Shown piece after piece: positions 55,003 through 64,000 of a stretch of 64,000 bases of DNA. A model generated the notes under the pieces. The model saw nothing but the letters and a program-made list of their open reading frames with translations. It was not told where the DNA came from and made no database searches. The stretch is from Solibacillus sp. FSL H8-0523. GTDB lineage: Bacteria > Bacillota > Bacilli > Bacillales_A > Planococcaceae. A program made the translations under genes and the position numbers. Numbering within the stretch: the stretch's first letter is position 1; every line of letters starts with the position of its first letter. The stretch is from positions 1 to 64,000 of the forward strand of contig NZ_CP150291.1 in assembly GCF_038051985.1 (NCBI RefSeq), in the 5' to 3' direction.

Positions 55003-55749
55003 GTGGAACTATTAAAAGATGATGAGCGCTTAGATTATTTACTTGCGGAAAACTTACGTATTATTCAAAGCCCATCCGTTTTTTCCTTTTCATTAGATGC
55101 CGTGTTATTAGCACGCTTTGTACAAATCCCAAAAAGTAAAGGTCATATTATCGATCTTTGCTCAGGGAATGGCGTGATTCCGCTATTTTTAAGCGCACGA
55201 ACAAAAGCAAAAATTACGGGTGTTGAATTACAGCCACGCTTACATGATATGGCGACGCGTAGTATTGCCTATAATAAGCTAGAGGCGCAAATTGATATGC
55301 AGTTAGGCGATGTAAATGATGCTCCAAAGACATTGGGCATTGAAAAATACGATGCGGTAACATGTAATCCACCGTATTTTTTAGCGAATGAATTAAGCGA
55401 ACAAAATGCCAATGAGCATTATGCAATAGCGCGTCATGAAATTCATTTAACATTAGAGCAAGCCATCGAAGCGTCGAGTCGTTTACTCAAACAAGGTGGT
55501 AAGGCGGCGTTTGTACATCGTCCTGGTCGTTTGCTTGATATTGTAACCGCGATGCGCGCAAACCGCCTCGAGCCGAAGCGCATTCAATTTGTTCATCCGA
55601 AGCGAGGAAAAGAAGCAAATACGCTGCTGATCGAAGCGATTAAAGATGGCAAACCGGATTTAAAAATTTTACCGCCGCTCTATGTGTATGAGGATAATAA
55701 CGAATACACAAAAGAAGTGAGGGCGTTATTATATGGAGAACAGCAGTAA
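55003..55749 (+). CDS. yabB: tRNA1(Val) (adenine(37)-N6)-methyltransferase family protein
   Basis: Start chosen at GTG 55003, eight bases after GGAGG; the TTG at 54988 overlaps that site. The 248 aa protein has the SAM-binding motif [16 protein letters not shown] and the N6-methyltransferase motif VTCNPPYF. It matches YabB/TrmN6, which methylates A37 in tRNA. It overlaps yazA by 17 bp, so coupling is likely. Confidence 0.93.
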   Translation: MELLKDDERLDYLLAENLRIIQSPSVFSFSLDAVLLARFVQIPKSKGHIIDLCSGNGVIPLFLSARTKAKITGVELQPRLHDMATRSIAYNKLEAQIDMQLGDVNDAPKTLGIEKYDAVTCNPPYFLANELSEQNANEHYAIARHEIHLTLEQAIEASSRLLKQGGKAAFVHRPGRLLDIVTAMRANRLEPKRIQFVHPKRGKEANTLLIEAIKDGKPDLKILPPLYVYEDNNEYTKEVRALLYGEQQ

Positions 55750-56011
55750 GCATTATTTTTATGTGCTAGAATGCAGGGACACAACTCTATACGCAGGCTA
55801 TACGAATGATTTAGACAAGCGTATCGCTGTGCATAATGCGGGTAAGGGTGCGAAGTATACAAGAGCACGCGGCCCAGTAAAATGCGTGTACTATGAAATA
55901 TTCGATACGAAGCAGCAGGCTATGTCGGCAGAATATGCATTTAAACAATTAACACGAAAAAAAAAGTTCGAATATATGAGGAGGGCGCATGATGAAATCA
56001 CAGAAAAGTAG
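55733..56011 (+). CDS. yazA: GIY-YIG nuclease superfamily protein YazA
   Basis: A 92 aa single GIY-YIG domain: [28 protein letters not shown], with Arg and Glu of the active site in KR and SAEYAFK. The motif here is YVL...YAG. The biological role of this small family (UPF0213) is not settled. It overlaps both yabB (17 bp) and rsmI (23 bp). Confidence 0.94.
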   Translation: MENSSKHYFYVLECRDTTLYAGYTNDLDKRIAVHNAGKGAKYTRARGPVKCVYYEIFDTKQQAMSAEYAFKQLTRKKKFEYMRRAHDEITEK

Positions 56012-56864
56012 CCAGCATGAACACGGTAGTTGCCTTTATTTAGTCGCAACGCCGATTGGCAATTTAGAAGACATGACGATGCGAGCACTACGCATTTTAA
56101 AAGAAGTTGATGTTATCGCAGCAGAAGATACGCGTAATACGAAAAAGCTATGTAATTATTTTGAGATTCAAACACCACTTATTAGCTATCATGAGCATAA
56201 TTTAGAAGTAGGCGGCGAGAAATTATTAGCCTATTTACGTGAAGGGAAGTCTGTAGCGCTAGTAAGTGACGCCGGTTTACCGTGTATTTCTGATCCAGGC
56301 GCGGACATTGCAGCAAAAGCTATTGCAGAAGATTTTGCAGTTGTACCGATTCCGGGTGCAAACGCAGCATTAACAGCATTGATTGCATCAGGCATTACAC
56401 CGCAGCCATTTTATTTCTTCGGTTTTTTAAACCGTAATAAAAAGGAGCGTCGTGAGCAGCTTGAAAAATTAAGTAAACGTGAAGAAACACTTTTATTTTA
56501 TGAGGCACCGCACCGCATTAAAGACACATTAAAAGATTTACAGCTCGTATTAGGCAATCGCCGAATTACATTAGCGCGTGAACTAACAAAGAAATTTGAA
56601 GAATTTTTACGTGGTTCAATCGATGAAGCGATTAGTTGGGCAAACGAAAACGAAATTCGTGGTGAGTTTTGTGTCGTTGTCGAGGGGAATACGTCAGGGG
56701 AAGTTGAAGAAGAAGACAACTACTGGACAGAGATGACTCTGGAAGAGCATGTAAATTATTTAATAGAAGAAACTGAGATTTCATCAAAAGAAGCAATCAA
56801 GGAAGTTGCGAAATTACGCAATTTACCGAAGCGTGATGTGTATCAAGCTTATCATCAATTATAA
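55989..56864 (+). CDS. rsmI: 16S rRNA (cytidine(1402)-2'-O)-methyltransferase
   Basis: RsmI methylates C1402 of 16S rRNA with SAM. The 291 aa protein shows the tetrapyrrole-methylase-like fold: [56 protein letters not shown] and [14 protein letters not shown]. Start ATG 55989 or 55992 behind GAGGAGGG inside yazA. A strong terminator closes the yabA-rsmI block. Confidence 0.97.
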   Translation: MMKSQKSSQHEHGSCLYLVATPIGNLEDMTMRALRILKEVDVIAAEDTRNTKKLCNYFEIQTPLISYHEHNLEVGGEKLLAYLREGKSVALVSDAGLPCISDPGADIAAKAIAEDFAVVPIPGANAALTALIASGITPQPFYFFGFLNRNKKERREQLEKLSKREETLLFYEAPHRIKDTLKDLQLVLGNRRITLARELTKKFEEFLRGSIDEAISWANENEIRGEFCVVVEGNTSGEVEEEDNYWTEMTLEEHVNYLIEETEISSKEAIKEVAKLRNLPKRDVYQAYHQL

Positions 56865-56915
56865 AGTAGAAAAGTGTAAAGCGCCGGTAGACTGGCATTT
56901 TAGCCTAGATATAAA

Positions 56916-56957
56916 GAAAAAGCGTTGAAAAGTCAAAATCCTTTTCAACGCTTTTTT
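56916..56957 (+). terminator. Terminator between rsmI and abrB (convergent)
   Basis: AAAAAGCGTTGAAAAG pairs with CTTTTCAACGCTTTTTT across a short loop. A-rich and T-rich sides let it work on both strands. Confidence 0.92.
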
Positions 56958-57040
56958 AATTTAGTACAATAGTACTTAAGTGTGTTAAATAAAGGAAAGA
57001 ATAGTTCTCCAGATACTAGACCTTCTATTAAATTACAGCA

Positions 57041-57319
57041 TTATTTTTTTAAGTTTGATTGAATCTCTTTTACTAATGTTTCTGCACCTTCAGCAGATAA
57101 AATTAATTTACCGCCTACTAAACGCATATTGTCGTCAGAAACTTCACCAGTTACTGCACAAGTCATATTAGGCATATATTTTTTTAAGATGATTTTGTCG
57201 TCATCTACATAAATTTCTAACGCGTCTTTTTCTGCAATACCTAATGTGCGGCGTAATTCGATTGGAATAACTACGCGTCCTAATTCGTCTACTTTACGTA
57301 CGATACCTGTTGATTTCAT
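57041..57319 (-). CDS. abrB: Transition-state regulator AbrB
   Basis: AbrB is a DNA-binding repressor of stationary-phase genes. The 92 aa protein has the swapped-hairpin AbrB domain: MKSTGIVRKVDELGRVVIPIELRRTLGI and KDALEIYVDDDKIILKKY. The C-terminal half contains MTCAVTGEVSDDNMRLVGGKLILS. An AGGAGG site precedes the ATG. The promoter carries two Spo0A-type boxes, fitting repression by Spo0A~P as in B. subtilis. It lies between rsmI and metG on the opposite strand, the conserved place. Confidence 0.97.
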   Translation of the reverse strand: MKSTGIVRKVDELGRVVIPIELRRTLGIAEKDALEIYVDDDKIILKKYMPNMTCAVTGEVSDDNMRLVGGKLILSAEGAETLVKEIQSNLKK

Positions 57320-57356
57320 ATTAATATTTCCTCCTATATTTTAAATGTTGTTTAAA

Positions 57357-57423
57357 TTCGTCAAAATTCGACATAAATTCCTCGTCTAAAAAGAATCATA
57401 CCAACTAATGACATAAACGTCAA
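57357..57423 (-). promoter_or_regulatory. abrB promoter with tandem Spo0A boxes
   Basis: On the minus strand: TTGACG (57423-57418), 17 bp, TATGAT (57400-57395), then TGTCGAA (57373-57367) and TGACGAA (57363-57357), spaced one helical turn apart downstream of the start point. Both fit the TGNCGAA 0A-box form. Confidence 0.85.
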
Positions 57424-57649
57424 TTAATTAGCATTAGAATTCCCTTTAATTTAGAAAGAAATTTGTTATATTTGCACTTTATGGTATTGATTTTAAAGAT
57501 TTTTATCATAAATAATAATTTGTGGGCTTTAAGTTTCAGATAATTCCCAAAACTTTGCAACGATTTTTCGACAAATATTATTTACAATAAACTTTGATTG
57601 AAACAAATTTCGTACTTCGTTAGAATAAAGATTATACTTTAGCAAGTAA

Positions 57650-59623
<1,974 letters not shown>

Positions 59624-59631
59624 TTTTTGGG

Positions 59632-59665
59632 AGTCTGTTGAACACAATTGTTCGACAGACTTTTC
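59632..59665 (+). terminator. Intrinsic terminator after metG
   Basis: AGTCTGT and GAAC pair with GTTC and ACAGACT across a short loop, followed by a T-rich tail. Confidence 0.85.
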
Positions 59666-59861
59666 ATTATTCATACAATAGTATTTAAAAAAAGATATTC
59701 TACAATAATATTATTAGCGGTTAAATTAGGTATTTAATCCTAATTTAGAATTATCGAATCATTCAAATGACACGAAATAAGAAATTTGTAATGTTTTTGT
59801 AATGAATCTGAAAACTAAGAAATATTACGGGTGAGTACAATACACGATAGGAGAATCGAAT

Positions 59862-60638
59862 ATGAGCACATATATTGATACACATGTCCATTTAAATGCA
59901 GACCAATACGATGAAGATTTACAGGAAGTAATTGACCGAGCGCTTGCAGCCAAACTAGAAAAAATGGTGGTAATCGGCTTTGATGAAAAGACCATTAAAC
60001 GCGCAATCCAATTAGCCGATGACTATGAATTCATTTATGCGGTAATTGGTTGGCACCCAGTTGATGCGATTGATTGTACAGATGCGTATTTAGCATGGAT
60101 TGAAGAGCTTGCTAAACATCCAAAAGTAGTTGGGATTGGGGAAACTGGACTAGATTATTATTGGGATAAGTCACCAAAAGACGTGCAACAATATTGGTTC
60201 CGTAAACAAATTCACTTAGCGCAAAAATTAAATTTACCGATCATCATTCATAATCGTGATGCAACAGCCGATGTTGTGCGTATTTTGAAAGAGGAAAACG
60301 CCGCTTCTGTTGGCGGGATTATGCATTGTTTCGGTGGGAGTGTTGAAACAGCGCGTGAATGCATCAAGATGAATTTTATGATTAGTCTTGGAGGACCCGT
60401 CACATTTAAAAATGCGCGTCAGCCAAAAGAGGTGGCGACAGAAATTCCGTTAGAGCATTTATTAATTGAAACAGATGCGCCTTATTTAGCACCACATCCA
60501 TACCGAGGCAAACGTAATGAGCCTGCACACGTTGTTTTAGTTGCAGAAGAAATTGCGCGCTTAAAAGAAATTTCGGTAGAAGAAGTGGCACAAAAAACGA
60601 CGGAAAACGCCAAACGCTTTTTTAACATTAATGAATAA
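59862..60638 (+). CDS. tatD: TatD-family metal-dependent DNase/hydrolase
   Basis: A 258 aa TIM-barrel hydrolase (B. subtilis YabD). Metal ligands are in DTHVHLN at the start, GETGLDYYWD, IIHNRDA, MHCFGG and ETDAPYLAPHPYRG. The family shows DNase activity and may help DNA repair. AGGAG site before the ATG. The 238 bp upstream have a TACAAT near 59836 but no clear gene. It precedes yabE as in B. subtilis. Confidence 0.95.
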   Translation: MSTYIDTHVHLNADQYDEDLQEVIDRALAAKLEKMVVIGFDEKTIKRAIQLADDYEFIYAVIGWHPVDAIDCTDAYLAWIEELAKHPKVVGIGETGLDYYWDKSPKDVQQYWFRKQIHLAQKLNLPIIIHNRDATADVVRILKEENAASVGGIMHCFGGSVETARECIKMNFMISLGGPVTFKNARQPKEVATEIPLEHLLIETDAPYLAPHPYRGKRNEPAHVVLVAEEIARLKEISVEEVAQKTTENAKRFFNINE

Positions 60639-60825
60639 AAAATAGCTAACTGAAATAAACTATAATTTACCATTTAATTTCATTTAAAATAGCAAATATT
60701 TTTAATGCTAATCCGGTTTTCTAGCTTAAATATTGTTGTAAATGTTTAAAATTTTAAAACGCCTCCAATACTAGTTGTAGCATGAGTTTGAGCAAAATGT
60801 GGATTTTTGGAGAAATTCATTTCGG

Positions 60826-60854
60826 TTGACAGCTTTAACACTTGTCCGTATAAT
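60826..60854 (+). promoter_or_regulatory. yabE promoter, full consensus
   Basis: TTGACA (60826-60831), 17 bp, TATAAT (60849-60854), an exact sigma-A consensus about 30 bp before the yabE ATG. The stretch 60639-60825 is AT-rich with nothing else seen. Confidence 0.85.
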
Positions 60855-60884
60855 CCAACTTTGTATTAAGGAGGCGTTATTTTC

Positions 60885-62084
60885 ATGTCAAAGCAAACCA
60901 TGAAAAGCCAGTTCTTAGGATCATTGAGGAGTAAGCAAACAGGTGTTAGGATTTTTAGTCTTGTCCTGTTTGTTTCAGTAATTGCATTCGTTCTTTATCA
61001 GGGAACGAAAACTCCCGTTACGTTAGAAGCGAACGGTGAGTCAACGAAGTTTTATACACACGCAACTACGGTTGAAGAGTTATTAGAGACTCAAGATTAT
61101 GATATATCGCAATATGATAAAGTCACCCCCTCACTGAGTACCAAGATTGACAGTGGAATGTCGATCACTTGGGAACAGGCTAAAGAAGTAGTAATTTCAG
61201 TTGATGGAAATCAGTCAAAAGTTTGGACAACTGAAAAATTTGTGAAGAACATTTTGGAAGAAGCAAATATCGAAGTAACAAAGCATGATTTAGTATCACA
61301 AAGCTTAGATACAGAAGTAGGAGCAGATAACAAAATCGATATTCAAAAGGCGTTTCAGTTAACGCTTGTCGATGGCTTAGAAGAGAGACAAGTATGGTCC
61401 ACTTCGACTACGGTCGCTAACTTTTTAAAACAACAAGAGATTCAATTAGCTGAATCTGATCGTGTCGACAAAGATTTGGAGTATGTTATCACTCCAGATG
61501 ATAAAATCGCAGTTGTTCGCGTAGAAAAGGTTACCGATGTAGTGGAAGAATCAGTAGATTTCGCAGTTGAAAAGAAAAATGATTCTTCTTTATTGAAGGG
61601 CGAAGAAAAGATTGTTACAGAAGGTAAAAAAGGTAAAGTAGAACGCACGTACAACGTCGTGAAAGAAAACGGTGAAGTCGTGTCAAAAAAAGTTGCTGTA
61701 GAAAAGGTGCTAGAAGAGCCAACGACAAAAGTTGTCGCAGTTGGTACAAAGGTTGTTACAGCGAGTGTATCTCGTTCTAGTGAACCCGCTTCAGGTAAAG
61801 AGTTTTACGTTCAAGCAACAGCATATACACCTTATTGTGCAGGCTGCTCAGGTATTTCAGCGGCTGGTGTTGACTTGCGCGGAAAGCCAGGTTTAAAACT
61901 AATTGCAGTGGACCCTCGCGTCATTCCGCTAGGCTCAAAAGTATGGGTTGAAGGTTACGGCCATGCGGTTGCTGGAGACACAGGCGGCGCAATTAAAGGA
62001 AATAAAATCGATATTTTAGTGCATTCAAAAGCCGAAGCGTATAGCTGGGGCCGTAAGAAAGTACGCATTAAAGTATTAAATTAA
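60885..62084 (+). CDS. yabE: YabE-like cell-wall protein (DUF348 repeats, G5, 3D domain)
   Basis: A 399 aa exported protein related to the resuscitation-promoting-factor/Sps group. An N-terminal membrane segment (about 22-41) anchors it outside the cell. Three DUF348-type repeats follow (about 45-90, 102-147, 158-205), then a G5-like region (about 235-285). The C-terminal 3D domain carries its three aspartates in AVDPRVIPLGS, AGDTGGAIKG and NKIDIL. The 3D domain is found in lytic transglycosylases. The B. subtilis homologue is controlled by an antisense RNA; none is evident here. Confidence 0.93.
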   Translation: MSKQTMKSQFLGSLRSKQTGVRIFSLVLFVSVIAFVLYQGTKTPVTLEANGESTKFYTHATTVEELLETQDYDISQYDKVTPSLSTKIDSGMSITWEQAKEVVISVDGNQSKVWTTEKFVKNILEEANIEVTKHDLVSQSLDTEVGADNKIDIQKAFQLTLVDGLEERQVWSTSTTVANFLKQQEIQLAESDRVDKDLEYVITPDDKIAVVRVEKVTDVVEESVDFAVEKKNDSSLLKGEEKIVTEGKKGKVERTYNVVKENGEVVSKKVAVEKVLEEPTTKVVAVGTKVVTASVSRSSEPASGKEFYVQATAYTPYCAGCSGISAAGVDLRGKPGLKLIAVDPRVIPLGSKVWVEGYGHAVAGDTGGAIKGNKIDILVHSKAEAYSWGRKKVRIKVLN

Positions 62085-62125
62085 TCGGGTTGTTTTAAGT
62101 AACAACACCTTCCAAAATGTATAGT

Positions 62126-62167
62126 AGCTTTCTCGCTTTTTGACTGATAGCGGGAAAGCTTTTTTTC
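62126..62167 (+). terminator. Intrinsic terminator after yabE
   Basis: AGCTTTCTCGCT pairs with AGCGGGAAAGCT (one G-U pair) around an 11-nt loop, then T-run. Confidence 0.93.
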
Positions 62168-62248
62168 GTTCCAAATCACGCACGCAAGTAACAAAACACA
62201 ATCTATGGTAAAATAGCGAAAGACTATGTTAGAAAAGAGGAGCATTTC

Positions 62249-63692
<1,444 letters not shown>

Positions 63693-63737
63693 TATGTAAA
63701 ATGAACTAAAAAAAATAATGAAAAATTAATAAAAAAG

Positions 63738-63806
63738 TTGACGGTTATGTAACGCGGTGATAAAATAATATATTTTGTTGACGGTTTTGGCAATTTATGA
63801 TACACT
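63738..63806 (+). promoter_or_regulatory. Tandem veg promoters
   Basis: First: TTGACG (63738-63743), 17 bp, TAAAAT (63761-63766). Second: TTGACG (63778-63783), 17 bp, TACACT (63801-63806). Both begin GTTGACGGTT, 40 bp apart. Confidence 0.85.
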
Positions 63807-63831
63807 AGTTTACAGTGAGGTGTATGCAAAA

Positions 63832-64000
63832 ATGCCAAAAACGTTAGCAGACATTAAAAAGTCGTTAGATGCTCATTTGGGCAAACGTTTGCAATTAAAA
63901 GCAAACGGTGGTCGCAAGAAAACAGTTGAATGCGAAGGTGTTTTAAGTGATACTTACCATGCCGTTTTCGTTATTGAACTAAAAGAGAAAGATAATGCGT
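63832..64000 (+). CDS. veg: Veg protein (partial, runs off the window)
   Basis: The first 56 codons of a Veg protein: [20 protein letters not shown] and [17 protein letters not shown] match the strongly conserved family start. The B. subtilis protein is 86 aa and is reported to affect biofilm formation through SinR. GAGGTG ribosome site; driven by two strong promoters just upstream. The 3' part lies beyond base 64000. Confidence 0.95.
   Translation, partial: MPKTLADIKKSLDAHLGKRLQLKANGGRKKTVECEGVLSDTYHAVFVIELKEKDNA

Overview
The window is the replication-origin region of a low-GC, Gram-positive Bacillales chromosome, starting on the first base of dnaA. Gene order closely follows the B. subtilis origin-proximal map: dnaA-dnaN-yaaA-recF-gyrB-gyrA, rrn, guaB, dacA, serS, dgk-dck, tadA, scr, dnaX-ebfC-recR-yaaL-bofA, rrn, yaaO-tmk-darA-yaaR-holB-yaaT-yabA-yabB-yazA-rsmI, abrB, metG, tatD, yabE, rnmV-ksgA, veg. 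The 16S sequence and gene content suggest the Lysinibacillus/Solibacillus side of the family Planococcaceae (Caryophanaceae). I cannot fix the genus. BofA and a promoter of abrB with Spo0A-type boxes point to a spore-former or a recent descendant of one.

Layout. 1-8.8 kb: initiation and topology genes, with oriC between dnaA and dnaN. 8.9-10.0 kb: a divergent HD-GYP protein. 10.1-21.9 kb: two direct-repeat rrn operons with identical spacing (offset 6574 bp), separated by about 1.5 kb that holds a decayed IS630-type transposase. 22-31.3 kb: guaB, dacA, an asparagine synthase, a convergent MocR-type regulator, T-box-controlled serS and an HMG-CoA-lyase-like gene. 31.3-40.2 kb: lineage-variable genes (YwaF-like protein, tadA, coiled-coil protein, dgk/dck, tail-anchored protein, RraA-like protein, a GlnK/GlnL-like two-component system beside a dicarboxylate/amino-acid symporter, tRNA-Ser). 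40.3-44.2 kb: SRP RNA and the dnaX-recR cluster. 44.2-49.35 kb: a third rrn operon. 49.5-64 kb: the yaaO-to-veg block; veg runs off the end.

How it works together. Most genes are housekeeping genes for replication (DnaA, DnaN, RecF, gyrase, DnaX, HolB, YabA), nucleotide supply (GuaB, Tmk, Dgk, Dck), translation (rRNA, tRNA-Ser, SerRS, MetRS, TadA, RsmI, KsgA, RNase M5) and the cell wall (DacA, YabE). None of the three rrn operons has tRNA genes in the 16S-23S spacer. Compared with B. subtilis, remB, pdxS/pdxT, csfB/xpaC and yabG are absent from their usual places.

I see no CRISPR array, prophage, defence island, toxin-antitoxin pair or other clearly undescribed system. The items most worth a second look are a GlnL-type direct repeat next to a GlnK/GlnL-like system and symporter, the HD-GYP protein that has lost its HD histidine, the DnaA-trio element in oriC, the tandem 0A boxes of abrB, the twin veg promoters, and small dispersed repeats.
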